This document shows positions 49,543 to 61,316 of a stretch of DNA of 64,000 nucleotides, piece by piece; within the stretch, counting starts at the first letter, position 1, and every line of letters starts with the position of its first letter. A model generated the notes under the pieces. It saw only the letters and a list, made by a program, of their open reading frames with translations, searched no databases and was not told the origin of the DNA. This stretch comes from Nymphaea colorata (lineage: Eukaryota; Streptophyta; Magnoliopsida; Nymphaeales; Nymphaeaceae): assembly GCF_008831285.2 (NCBI RefSeq), contig NC_045141.1, forward strand, positions 20,642,848 through 20,706,847. The letters run 5' to 3'. Both the position numbers and the translations under genes were made by a program.

Positions 49543-52500
49543 TGTTATTGTAATGCCACAGTTTCGTTTAGAAGAATCAGGTAATTTCTTGAGGCAGTTA
49601 GTTGCTAACTTTCTTCTCACAGCATGTCATCACCATTGTTACAGGTTTGAGTTCCATGAAATCTTTTATTAGCTAACCGGTTTACTTATCTCAGCCATTT
49701 CATGCATGAGGATCCAAGAACTACTTGTGCCACATTGGTTTGGGTCATATTAAATATGGATGCATTCTCAGCTCTTATGCATCATCTTCCAGATTAATCA
49801 GGTTCACACAAGTCTAGTTCATTCGAAGAAGAGGCCTTTTTGTTGGTTGCGAGGTCATTACTTTATGCAAGCATTTTCAGATATTGTATTACGGCAGCTC
49901 TCTGTTAAGGGAAGGTGTCACTGTTGTCCTCTTGTTTCATCTTGTTCCCTTATTCAACAAATTTTTCTTATTTCTTCCCCAATTCTTGGGACTTTTCATG
50001 TGTGTTACCTTTTCCTCAAACTTTCTTTTTATCTGTATCTCTGTATTTGTTCATAATATCTTACTTAATCTTAAGTTTTCTCTCATTAGTAGTACTAAAT
50101 TTCATCTACTTAACCTGACAAATATACTCTTGCATCCATCACCAATCTACCTGAGAGTACACATGTCCCAATACAGTATAACTAATTAGAGTTAGTTTTT
50201 CCAGCCACTGCAATAGAAAAGCAAACACCACATATGGACAATAATCTACATCTTGTGGCATGAATACATACGAAGATGACATGAATATTTTAAAATAAAA
50301 TTCTGAAGGTTCCTTGTTCAGTTGCAAGGATGTACTTTAATATGGTCATCAACTTCTAACTTCTCTTTTGCAATAACCGGTCCAGCATCCAAAGCTCGAA
50401 CTGTATATGCAAGTGAAACACCAGTTTCCTTAACACCATCCTGTTGCCAAAGTTTAAGAAACATGTAATATGATTGGCATCCAAATATAAGCCAAATGAA
50501 GAACAAAACTAATTGAATCTGAGCTTGTACTTGTAGCTAATAGCCTAATACCTGTAAAGCCCTTTGAACAGGAGCAGCTCCACGATATAACGGCAACAAA
50601 CTGGGATGAATGTTAAGAGTGCCTACGAAATTTATGGAACTAATCATTCCACAAGCAAAATTCTGGACAAGATTTTTAAAAAATCAGAGGTTCTTTTCAA
50701 TAATCAATATGATGCTTAAGTTGTCATATTGTTGAAAGGACTGTTAAAATCACACATAAAAGATCAATCTGCATCAACAATGCAAAAGTAAGGACTGAAC
50801 TACAAACTTCGAAAGGCAGGGGCAATTTCACAGCCTACTCCATTAGGCAGGACCTTTTGCAAAACAACCCAAGTTTTTACTATATTTTTTGTTCTGACAA
50901 CCATTAAGATGCTACAATCAATAACAGAGGATGTAGGAGGATGGTTTATATGCTGGCTCCTCGCTGTAAGCAGACAGGTTTTCCAAAGGCAAAGTCACTG
51001 TTTGAGACATTACAGTAGTGCTTAGTATGGTACCCCTATTCTATTAACTAATAATTTTCTGCATGCATTTTCAAATGTCGTGCAATCAACCTTACGAACT
51101 GGTCATGTCTCCTGCAAATATTTTGAATAAAAGGCACAGGAAAATTACTAAGCAACTGAAAAAATGCTGAATACTTTAATTTCAGAAGCACAAGAAGTCA
51201 TCCACAGATTATTTACAAATTTGTGCATCACTGACTCACATCAGATACCAAATATACAAAAGTCCACTTTTTTGGTATCAGGAACCAAATCTTATTAAAC
51301 CTATGATGGTCAAATTCATTACATAAAATAATAAACTGGAAAATATCAGCCTAGAAAGGCATATATTCCAAGCATGCCCAAAAAATCTAAACCACTTGGA
51401 ACATAACCTGTAAAAATTTTAGATGCCCTTTTCATGGGAAACTACAAGTATATCACCCACTCCACCATGGTGATTCAAAATAACATGGTTCATGTGGTAA
51501 GACCAGAACAAAAGAACAAATTACTATCAACAACAAGCTCAATTCAGGTTATCAACTAACCACACTGTGGTATCTCAAGGAACCTTCTAGGCAAAATATT
51601 TCCATAAGCTGCTGTAATGCAAACATCCGGTCTTAGGGCCCTTAAATCAGCTAAAAAATTTTCCTGCATAAAACTACAAAAAAGATTCAGGAATTAAGAA
51701 GCCTTAATTTTTTTTCTTGAAACAAACAGGCCAAGGAGAAAATACCAAAGCAAGTATCATACAGGGAAAAAGATAGCTTGTGGATTGTGCTTAAACAATT
51801 TCACAAAATGCTCAATTGAAATGATGTAGTGATGTTAACATCAATACAAACAAATTTAGTAAGAGAACAAGATAAAGTAGCTAAAAGCAAAAGCTGCACA
51901 TTTAATTGAGAAAGCAAAGGGTGGCAGATTGTTTTAGACTTTAGTACAAGTCTATGAAAGGTGCAGTTCATGTTAACAGAAATTTGTGAACCATTTAGAC
52001 CCAATCTAAAGGTCTGGTAAACTTCGTTCCAGCCAAAAAGTAGGAAAGATCCTCATTTTGATGTTCCTTGTCCACACTGAAGGTACCATAAAATATTTAA
52101 GTCGTTTGCTGGATCAAGACAGCTGGAGAAAATGTTAGCATCATAGAAGATGTCATTTGTAGCAGAAGGCTATCCTCTTTTCCAGAAAGCTATCATGTGA
52201 ATGCCCTAAGGGCATGCTATAATTCAACCAAAGGCATAGAAATTGCTGCTTAGCTGATCTTCCATATGAACAATTGACATTTCTTTCTATTTGGATATGA
52301 AAATCAAAGACATGATTGATCTCTTGCCTTTTTACTCTGCCATATACAAACTTGTTGAATCTCGGCATACAAATTCTGTAAAACTATTTTCTTGCATAAA
52401 TGCTCTAAGCACCTGCATGGATTGACATTTTCCCCGTTTAATGTATCTAAGCTTACCCTTGTTCATGGATGCACCATGCATCCTTAGCCATTCAAAGTTT

Positions 52501-55500
52501 AGTAAGATTGATTGCAAATTCTTACTCTGCCAAACCAAGTAGGAATCATTATTTTCAAGCATAGTTGTTATCATTAGATGTAACAGGGGTAACCTCCCTT
52601 GTTAGAATTTAAAGATTAGACATTATGTAAGTATACATATGTATATTTCATATATACTGTCATACATCTAGTTTCATGTATGATTTGTATATATGAATAT
52701 CTATGTATGCATAGGTGTTTATGTATTGTATTTTATTTGTTTCTTCTTCCTTTTTATGTACTTTTTTTTATTTCTTTTCTTTTTCTTTTTTTACCTTTTC
52801 TTATTTTGTAAAGGGGAACTAGCTGTTGGGAGAGCTTCCAACGGCTAGATTTCTAGCCGTTGGAGCTGGCCCAACAGCCAACTCCTCCTTCTTCTCTCCC
52901 TTTCATTGTACTATAAATAAGGGACTGTTGTCCCTTGTTTTGTTAAGGCTTTTAGGCCTCTCTTGTGTTCTCTTCTCTTGAGATTAGTATATTTGATATC
53001 TTCTCCTCAAGTTTGAGGTTTGGTTGTGCATTACCTATTGAAGGTGTTGGGATCTTCAAGAGTGTATCTCTTGAAGCATTTGCATTCTCAAGATTGGGAC
53101 TGATTTACATCCCTTTCATCACAATGTCCAAAGTTGACCCTCAAAGGAGTGTTGTCTCAATGACAACAGCAGTTAATAAAAATTGTGAATAGCATTGACC
53201 GCATTAAAACCAACAGCCAAACCAATTTCCAACTCAAACAGTAATACAAGCTCTTGCCAATAGCAGTCAGCACTGGATGAAAATAACATAAGTTCACAAG
53301 ATGTAAATTTCTTCGCTAATTTGATTTCTTCAATTCCTCCTACCAGAAAAAACAACAAAGGATTAAAATTGAAGCCGTTGCTGAAAACTTTACCCATATT
53401 TTTATTCTCCGGTCTGGCCAAAATTCCTATACTAACCATATAATGTTGTTCTAGCTGATCCAACAGTGGTCCAAACTATGAGACTTATTTCCAAAAATTC
53501 TCAATATTCACACTCTAATGAATGTCAACTAATTAAAGCCAATCCAGTTCTCCCTTCTTATCGCAGCTTCAAGAATGATAAATAATGTTTCCTCTGCTCT
53601 CCAATTCAAGCTGCAACCTCTCGTTATATGATTCCTTAGTCCAAATACCATATTATGTAGCACAAGAGGGGGAAAGCAACAAGGATAGTGAGAAGTTACT
53701 TCTCATTCATTAGCATTATAATTACTAAATCTCTTATTTAGTTATACCATTACTCTTATTATCGTGACTAACATTGCCTGAAATGCATAAAAAGTAACAA
53801 TGAGAAATGTGCCTTCTAAACAGGATATCTACAACAGAAACCCCAAATATGTTCATCATAACGTGTATATATGGTATGGAAAAGCAAAACATTCTATGCA
53901 GAACTCCTGGTATACAAGAACAAATGTTTAAGAAGACAATACAATGTTATTACTTATTAGACAAATCCAATAAGCTAATAATCGAAAAAGAGTATTAAAA
54001 TAAAATTTATGTTAAGTCAAATTTAATAATAAGCCAACAACAAACATTCTCAAATTAACATTTTAAGTGTAAGAAGCAGATAACAAAAGTTTACCTCCCC
54101 AGCTTTCTCAGGTGTAAAAATAAGATGATGAGGAAAGCCACTGTCCAGAGCATGTTCTGCAACAGGGGATGGAAGTTGCCTTCTCCCTCTAAGCCTAGCA
54201 GAAGGTGGTTGAGTGACAATTGCTACCAACTAAAAGGAATTATCAATTACTTCCATCACGCTAGCAACATAACACCCTCTGGTACCACCGTACCAGCATT
54301 TGGAAGTTTACAGGAAATCCATGCAAAATGTAATAACAACAATTGGGTGAACTAACAAAAAAGTGCAGCTAACTTGGAAGTTGGTTCAAATATTATGATA
54401 TTGAAATGAAATGATGGATGAACAATGACCATATTGACATGTGATGATTGATATTTGAGTGGTAAAAGAGTGCATATCCTCTTCAACAACAAAAGATGAC
54501 TTTAAAGGCAACATGCACTATCCAGTGAAAGGAGTACAAAAGGAATCTGGTTAAGCATAAGGTTACATCAACAACCACCCTAGCTTTTCTCCCCTTCTAC
54601 CTTGGCAACATTTGATGGTATATGAATGTTCTCTGCCCTAAGACTATACTGCCTGTTTGATTATTACACATCAATGCTCTCTTTTGTTTAAATCAAGAGA
54701 CCTGCAACCTGGATACTGACACCATGTTGAGAATTAACATTCCAAGGATCTCTGGTATTTCCTCTGGTCTTAACATTTTAAATTGCTTCAAGCGTCTAAA
54801 ATTTTGATTAGTGATTTTCTTTCACTTTCTCAAATAGCAAAACCAAGTCATTATAGACTGAGTTAACCTGCATCAATGGTATCCAAGCATTTTAATTTTA
54901 TATTAACGCAATTAGCAGACCCCTTGGACTGCTTCAGGTAGGCATTTATGCTTCTCTTATGATCTTGATGATTTTATCTAGCCTTGATTGGGCTTCTTAA
55001 TCATTAGATTAGTCTGTCTTCTACTTTTCAGGAAGAATTCCTATTTTTCTGAGGGCAGAATACTACAAAATGGATAACAAGGCTAAGCTTCCACAAGCAA
55101 CGGGTTTGGTAATTTGAGATGAAAAACAAAAGCAAAGGATGAGTACAGTAATGAGTTAAAGTTTTAGGCCAAAGCAAGTCTCAATGACAATCAAAATGTC
55201 GTTCAAAATTTGAAAATCATGATTAGTGCTGCTTGATTAAACGAAAAAAGAAGTTCTTGTATTGCAGACTTTAAAAAATAATAATAAATAATATGAAGGA
55301 AGGAAAAGGACAACAACACGAGTTGCAGCGGATTATGTACACATGGATTCACATCGGATTATTTCCTCATGTGAATCCATGCGTTTATTTTTATGTATTT
55401 TCCATATGTATTATGTACACATAACAGATGCCTGAAGACAGTTGTATCTGGAACCAAGTCACTTTGGCGCTGTAACCCGTTCGTGTTGCAAAACTCTATC

Positions 55501-56153
55501 GTTCTTTTAAGTCTTCTCAAATCTGCGTTTTCATTAGACAGATAACTATAAGCTTAACATTTCAAAAGTAGGTCGTCCCAGCATGCTCACCTTCAGGCTT
55601 CAGCATACACTATCAGGCCTTATATGAAGGAACTCAATAGCCAATCTAAAAATCTCTAGATAAAGCATCTTCTCATCGTGGTAGGGCGAAAGAAGAAGGA
55701 AGCAACATTAATGCCTGTCGCTACTCGACAAACAGTCACCACATCCAAACGACTTCTTCCTTACGTCGTTTGGCGATCGAGTTTTTAATCGAGTAAACGA
55801 CAGCACGTTGTTCGGATGAAAAGTCTCAGATGAGCAAGAAAAGAAGAGTGGATACTCAAGAAAATCCCACCTCAAAGATGGAATCCGCGGCTTGTGAGGC
55901 ATCCATAATCTTACCAAGAACATTCACAGCCACCACCTGGCATATGAAAGGGCGAGTAAGAAGCAAGGAGATGGGAAAGAAAGAAGTAAAAATGGAGTAG
56001 GAAAGATAAAGAACTAGCCTGAGGCGAACCAAGGAAGACCAGTCGCTTCTTGCTGAAGACATTGTCATCCAAGCCCTTCTTCCCCCTCGGACCTAATCCC
56101 GATGCGCAGCAGAAGCGTCGGCCAACCAGCAGCGACGAAGGGGAGGGCGGCAT
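42906..56153 (-). CDS. Methionyl-tRNA formyltransferase, organellar, 11 exons
   Basis: Exons (minus): 56019-56153, 55871-55936, 54095-54229, 51561-51663, 50552-50622, 50336-50440, 49139-49172, 45339-45439, 44063-44122, 43076-43285, 42906-42998. They join in phase to 370 aa. It formylates initiator Met-tRNA with 10-formyl-THF for organelle translation. The N-terminus is Ser/Arg/Gly-rich (transit-peptide-like); the Rossmann start is RLVFLGSPQ. The catalytic core shows AAYGNILP, N150-x-H152 in NIHPSLLPLYRGAAPVQ, and D188 in LDAGPVIA, equivalent to Asn108, His110 and Asp146 of the E. coli enzyme. The C-terminal tRNA-binding domain carries VRAFAGWPGTRAK and FWNGLRGQQ. From memory it aligns with Arabidopsis At1g66520 throughout. 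The start at 56153 is the first ATG upstream of the core. Intron 1 appears to be GC-AG, and introns 3, 6, 7 and 9 carry insertions, so a 1.1-kb CDS spans 13.2 kb. Confidence 0.92.
43333..44058. mobile_element. MULE-like non-autonomous element with 10-bp TSD
   Basis: The direct repeat GTTCAAGACA is at 43333-43342 and 44049-44058. The 706 bp between starts ATGTTATTTG and ends ACAACATTG, so the ends are short inverted matches (AATGTT/AACATT). Both ends are rich in CGATACG/CGTATCG words, and a perfect 16-bp inverted repeat (arms 43385-43400 and 43404-43419) lies near the left end. The middle is AT-rich with no transposase. A 9-10 bp TSD with subterminal repeats fits Mutator-like elements; the family is not proven. 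Confidence 0.6.
43385..43419. repeat. Perfect 16-bp inverted repeat, 3-bp loop
   Basis: The left arm CGTACCGTATAGGTTT (43385-43400) and the right arm AAACCTATACGGTACG (43404-43419) are perfect reverse complements around AGA. It belongs to the CGATACG-rich end of the MULE-like insertion. Confidence 0.95.
47323..47359. repeat. (TG)n/(TA)n compound microsatellite
   Basis: A TG run passes directly into a TA run in intron 7 of the formyltransferase gene. Confidence 0.9.
48685..48806. repeat. Diverged dispersed repeat, copy 1 (second copy 49938-50060)
   Basis: CATCCCTTTTTCCTTATTCAAC...CCTTTTCCTCAAACTTTCTTTT...TTGTTCACAACAT resembles 49938-50060 (CATCTTGTTCCCTTATTCAAC...CCTTTTCCTCAAACTTTCTTTTT...TTGTTCATAATAT). 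Both copies are in formyltransferase introns and flank the 34-nt exon 7. It may be an old transposon tail or an internal duplication. Confidence 0.7.
49503..49540. repeat. Homopolymer A38
   Basis: An uninterrupted run of 38 A in formyltransferase intron 6. It could be the tail of a retroposed sequence inserted in plus orientation or simple slippage. No target duplication was found beside it. Confidence 0.9.
52822..52879. repeat. Nested inverted repeat in the solo LTR U3
   Basis: The inner stem is TCCAACGGCTAG/CTAGCCGTTGGA (52837-52848 and 52853-52864, 12 bp, loop ATTT). An outer stem, GCTGTTGGG/CCCAACAGC, lies around 52822-52830 and 52871-52879. Together they could fold into a long hairpin just upstream of the TATA box. 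Confidence 0.9.
52911..52920 (+). promoter_or_regulatory. LTR TATA box
   Basis: CTATAAATAA about 310 bp into the solo LTR, in the expected U3/R position, antisense to the formyltransferase gene. Confidence 0.65.
55342..55381. repeat. 13-bp perfect inverted repeat
   Basis: Arms CATGGATTCACAT (55342-55354) and ATGTGAATCCATG (55369-55381) around a 14-bp loop, in formyltransferase intron 2. Nothing around it suggests a mature small RNA. Confidence 0.9.
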
Positions 56154-58994
56154 TTCCCCCACTCTCGGACGCGCCTTCCCTTCCTGCTACTACCGTTGTT
56201 GCCGCTACTGCTGCTACAGCTATGGATGACCACAAAAGCCGGTGAGGAAGCGGGGCTTTTCGAGTCCGAGCCGACTGGTCCCGGAGTTCAATCGAGTCCG
56301 ATCTGCACTCACCTGCAAATGGGACGATCGGAACGTTTCCAGATTTGGATCATCAAAAGCAAGATTAGAATTCGGATCCGGAAAAGCAAGCCCGTTCAAG
56401 AAACGGACCTGGGTTGAGTTCACATCTCGGTCCGCACCAAGTACCTCTAATGGAGCAGTCTGATTAAAATAAAAATTTATTTAATACTTAGCAAAGGGGA
56501 TAAAACCACCGACCGCTTGTAAAGAACTTGCAGAACGTGATCTCGGGATCTGCTTAATAAAACATTAAAAATGAATAGTTTGTGAATTAGATAAAAATCA
56601 AACATATATCACAGGATAGGAAATAAAAAACCGTAACGGGAAGAAGTTGAACCGACCCTCATGTTTGGTTTTCCGTCGGACGGCGAGTTTTACGGTACTG
56701 AGTCGCCGACGATCAAATGGAGCAGAGACACGAGCCAAGCTGCCGCCCATCTCAATTCTCATGCCATGTGGCCGTTTTTGAACCGCTGGATTACTCCAAA
56801 TTTAAAATCAACACATATGATGCCGTAATGCAAATATATAACAATCAAATATATCAAAATATTGACATGATATTAAATTAACTTTCAGAGGTTAGTGTAG
56901 ACAGCCACCATGAGGCTCTGCCACTGGAAGGCTCTTTCTTTCACGAGATCCATCAGATGGGAGGAAGAAGGAGTTTGATTTGCCGAATCAAACCCTGCTG
57001 GAGTTTAGGCCTCCGACAATATTATTAATGCAAAATAATACAATTTGCGATACGCGAGAGGATATCATCTAAACATGTGTGAACAACTTAATTTTACAAG
57101 TTAGACAACATTACAATTTCCAAACTTGGGTTTGTTCAGAGAATTAAGTCTATATCAAGCAAGTATGTTGACCCATCATGGAATGCCTCTATGCTCAAAT
57201 GACCTTACCGACTGGAGAGAATATGCGGGGTAATACAACCTCATTCTAGTCAGATTTATGATACGGTGATAAAATTATACTATTATTGGTTACCACGGTC
57301 GGTATGGACATTATAGGCAGTCCGTAAGCTGTTATAAATATGCATTTATGTATCACAAATAATTATAATTCACATGATAAGCTTCATAATCTAATCATCA
57401 TGCGTATTAGTGAAAATTTGAACAACAAATGACAACAACCCATTCCAATTAAAACGCGTCGGTGCCGTGGGGGCTAGCATAACTTTTCGGTGGGTTGGTG
57501 TCGCCGATAAGACGCTTTGATTCTTATACGCGCTATGAGGGTTATATGCACTATGAGGGTGAAGTGCAATATAAATGCAAATTCTTTTCACCAGATAGTA
57601 ACATAATAAAATTAGGGGTCATTTGGCCACATGATACTTAGTAAGTATTTTATAAATCTGCCTCAAAAAATTTGGACAGATTTTTTAGCTAAAACTGAAA
57701 GTTATGATACTAATTAGCTTTGATTAAACAGTTGTCGATGGGCCTAAAATTTAAGTCGACGACATGATGCAGGATTTCGCAGTTTTATATTTGTTTGAGT
57801 TAAAAAGCAGAGCTAAGAACGTGTCATACCCGTCATTTAGTTTGACTGGACTCCCTTTTAGTCTGTCGAGGATGTCACGAATGAGTTCTTTATTGTTATC
57901 TACACTATGAAAATACGCTGCACACATAAGATTCAGAAAAATACAAGCGGCTTTATTCTACTAAAACTTCGTAAGCTGCCGCACTCAGCAATCGTGCACA
58001 GAATTAAAGAACCGAAGCTCGCGTCTGTAAAAGCAGAGATGCTCGGACCCACCACAGCTTGGCTCGTCGATCGTGGACCAACTTGGAACACATTGCCCAC
58101 GTAAAACAAGCATACAGGGCACGATCCGGGTTAATTGCAACGGGATCCTCGCATTGGGGTCCATATTCGAAAGACAGCGTTGTTTTGATCAAATTTGCAA
58201 GATAACTATTTGAATCTTTTTATTTCTCATGATCAAATCTGCAAGATAACTATTTTATTTTTATTTTTCATTGTTGGTGCCTATTTTAAGAGGTTTTTTG
58301 GCATTAGGGACAAAGTATGGGTGTTTCATGAATTTGTTTTAAAATTAAGATAAATTCATATAATCTTTTTTGTGAATCTTTTAAATTTTAAGGTAGATTC
58401 ATGCAACATTACTAAATTGGAGAGGGCTCTCTGCATGACTTCCCATAACACTCAAGTGGCCCTAATTTTCTTAGAGCATGAACAAATATTAACTTAACTC
58501 AAACAAAATACGTTTCTAGATAAATTGGAGAATCCCATTGCATATGAGAATCTTAAAAACTTGAGAATTATCAAAAGCGATGAGATATAAGGTCATCAAT
58601 CACCCAAAAGAATAACTCACATCCGACTCATATCCTGCATCGGATGATAGACTCATATCCCCTCCAGTCACTGGCCAACCCATGAAAATTTCATGACTTT
58701 TTTGAAAATAAAAAAAAGTTTCGGAGGGAGTTTTCCAATTTGTATCAATTACTGTAAAATTTCCTAAATTTTAGGAGTATTTGAAAAATACTAGAAATGG
58801 AAAACGAATAAATCAGAATGCGGGAGGCCCAATTGTCGGTTTTGTGCTCTTTCTATTCCTTACGCTGCTACGCATGGTTTTTCCCGCTCTGCTGGCTGAC
58901 CAGTCCTCGTTTCATCCTGCTCCGCCACCATCATCGACGGAGGAACGGTCGTGGAACGTGGTGAATTGGGCTCCGAGAAGAGAGGTGCGGGCAC
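56154..58994. other. Intergenic region between divergent formyltransferase and SDP6 genes
   Basis: A divergent promoter interval of about 2.8 kb, GC-richer next to the formyltransferase start and AT-rich in the middle. It carries a short imperfect 42-bp-period repeat near 58185-58260 (TTGCAAGATAACTATTT words). Open frames such as 56242-56463 and 57907-58104 are not recognisable. Confidence 0.5.
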
Positions 58995-60623
58995 ATGGCT
59001 GCGTCGAGGGTGAGGCCCGTCGCCGCGACGATCGCAGCGGCGGCGGCGGCAACTGCTGGCGTGGTGGCTCTGCAGCGTGGTGAGAGGGGGTTGGTGGAAA
59101 ATGAGCGTGGGGAGAGAGGGAGCGCCCTGGAGAGCGTCAGGAGGCGGATTCAGGCCACGGATGGGGTCGTCCCCAGCAGGCAGGTACAGGAAGCGTCGCT
59201 TATGGGCAGCAGCAGGATCAATCCGTTGGACGTCCTCGTGATCGGTGGCGGCGCCACCGGTTGCGGCGTCGCCCTCGACGCAGCCTCAAGGGGACTCCGC
59301 GTGGGGCTAGTTGAGAGGGATGATTTCTCGTCTGGGACCTCTTCCAGGTCGACCAAATTGATCCATGGAGGTGCGCCATACGTTACATTTGTAGTTGTTC
59401 ATGCTCTGTTTGTATTTCATTTGTATTCCTCTGAGGGTAAGTGGAAAATGCACATACTATTATCCGGCGGTTCCTATCGATATAGTTTTTCTTCCACCCC
59501 GATTTCCTTTTAATTATTCCCTTTTTTAATTCTTTTTTGGAGCATCGATCGCAATTCTCCTCGTTTGTTTGGTTCTCGGACAGATTACGGGTTCTTACTA
59601 GCTTAATCGTGAAGGAATACACTATTTGTTCAAGTTCTCTTACTTCGCCAGAGTAGAGGAAAGAGATCAACTGCCTACTAATTTCTTCGCTGATGCGAAT
59701 TTTAGTTCCTACTTCCTGGCTTTTGTTGAAAGCAATTACGATTTTGATTGTGTAACTTGTTGGGAATCGGCAGTTATTTTAAGAAGAAAATTCGCATATG
59801 TTACGAAGATTACAGCTTATTTATTTTTGCGTGGGGTTAACTCATGGAGCACATAGAGACACCTACATGTATAGGAAGCAGAGCATTTCGTTGTATCTCC
59901 GTTCATGCATTGGGTAATCGCAAGGGGGGCAGTGTATTAATTATTGATATTTCTTGAAATTATTGATATCACCACGTGGGGATAACTACCGGCGAGACAC
60001 TGTGATGCTATGCGAGATGTGATGTTTGTTCGCTGGTCGTCATGAACAAGTGGACGCACAAACCTCGATGCGGTTGTAACGAGGTCTAATTTTTCTGTAC
60101 CTGTTTCAGTTTGTTTACAGGTACGAATTTTCATTTCGGACTTTTTCAGGTGTGCGTTATTTGGAGAAAGCTGTATTTAATCTTGATTATGGGCAACTTA
60201 GGCTGGTTTTCCATGCTCTTGAAGAGCGTAAGCAAGTTATCCAGAATGCACCACATCTATGCCATCCTTTGCCATGCATGACTCCTTGTTTTAGCTGGTT
60301 TGATGCAGTATACTATTGGTTGGGTTTGAAACTATACGATTTGGTTGCTGGTCCCAGAATGCTTCATCTATCTCGCTATTACTCAGCCAATGAGTCAGTA
60401 GAACTGTTTCCTACACTTGCAAGGAAAGGTCCCAGTGGAAATCTGAAAGGAACAGTTGTATATTATGATGGGCAGATGAATGACTCGAGACTTAATGTTG
60501 GATTAGCTTGTACTGCTGCATTGGCTGGTGCTTCTGTTCTTAACCATGCAGAGGCAATTTCCTTTCATAAGGACGAGGTCTCTGAGCGAATAACTGGTGC
60601 TCGCATCCGCAACAACCTAACAG
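58995..60623 (+). CDS. SDP6: FAD-dependent glycerol-3-phosphate dehydrogenase, mitochondrial (5' part, exons 1-2)
   Basis: Exon 1 is 58995-59370 and exon 2 is 60150-60623. The junction GGA G|GT is in phase, giving 283 residues before the next donor (AACAG|GTGCAAG). Residues 1-30 form an Ala/Arg-rich mitochondrial presequence with a hydrophobic stretch. The FAD-binding fold has VLVIGGGATGCG (81-92), an acidic strand end at VGLVERDDF, and TSSRSTKLIHGGVRYLEKA, the family signature. Exon 2 adds FHALEERKQVIQNAPHL and VVYYDGQMNDSRLN. It oxidises glycerol-3-phosphate to DHAP at the inner membrane, passing electrons to ubiquinone; Arabidopsis SDP6 is needed to use glycerol from seed oil. The remaining exons, including the rest of the FAD domain, must lie right of 64000. 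A Copia element occupies the following intron in antisense. Confidence 0.92.
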
Positions 60624-60838
60624 GTGCAAGGCTATGTCACTCTTTTTCAATGTCTTAATAAAATAATATTATATTTTTGTTACTTTTGAAATTTAATATG
60701 GGCTAGTGCCTTTGCTCCTTTTCTCTGATGGTTATTATTACGAATTCCTAAATAGGTGTCTAATGACTACTTTGATGTGTAATTATGAAATTGACCAACT
60801 AGGAAAAGATCTTTTTCCCCTTTTGCTGTAATGATAAA

Positions 60839-60910
60839 TGTTAGTAATCAGGGCAGAGTGATAGAAATGTAGCACCAATATCTGTAACCCGAAAACAGCA
60901 CTCAAGCAGG

Positions 60911-60953
<43 letters not shown>

Positions 60954-61316
60954 TGAAAACAAGAAGAAACTGAGGAGAAGAAGCCGTAGCCAAAATGGTT
61001 TGCACGGCCTCTATTTATAATCTCATTTTCAGAATTCTAAGAGTCTCCAATCGTAGAATCCTAGGAGATTTCACAAGCTTCAAGGACATTAATTACATCA
61101 TAGAAACCTAAGAGACTTCACATATTACAAGGATATTAACTACAACATAGAATCCTAGGAGACTTCCCATATAACAAGGATATTAACTATAACATAGAAT
61201 CCTAGGAGACTCTTCACATGTTACAAGGACATTAAATATTTTAACACATTCTACAAGGAGGTGGAATCCTAAGAGACTCCTCTTCAACGTGCTGGTGAAG
61301 GATTTATATTTTAACA
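60839..61316 (-). repeat. 3' LTR of the Copia element (478 bp)
   Basis: Ends are TGTTAG (60839) and TTAACA (61316), an inverted match. A minus-strand TATA box, TTATAAATAG, lies at 61011-61020. A (GA)n tract (about 60916-60950) and about four copies of a 47-49 bp unit (containing ACAAGGAYATTAA and TCCTAGGAGACT, about 61055-61240) lie inside the LTR. Confidence 0.85.

Larger units (their letters stand above)
52595..53114 (+). mobile_element. Solo LTR (510 bp) with 5-bp TSD in formyltransferase intron 3
   Basis: The LTR is 52600-53109, from TGTTAGAATTTAAAG to GGACTGATTTACA (TG...CA), with perfect TCCCT target duplications at 52595-52599 and 53110-53114. It has a promoter-like TATA box CTATAAATAA at 52911-52920 on the plus strand, followed by pyrimidine-rich R/U5-type sequence, so its orientation is opposite to the host gene. 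There is no internal retrotransposon sequence on either side. U3 holds a nested palindrome at 52821-52880. Confidence 0.87.

Noticed and set aside
54156-54157. A TTGCAG acceptor-like site inside formyltransferase exon 3
   Set aside because: The frame reads through it without a stop and the upstream segment (VAIVTQPP...SPVAE) is required by the family, so it is exon-internal; the true acceptor is at 54231-54230.
58781-59083. A 100-codon plus-strand frame overlapping the SDP6 start
   Set aside because: It is in a different frame from the SDP6 presequence and has no family resemblance; it is probably 5' UTR and overlap.
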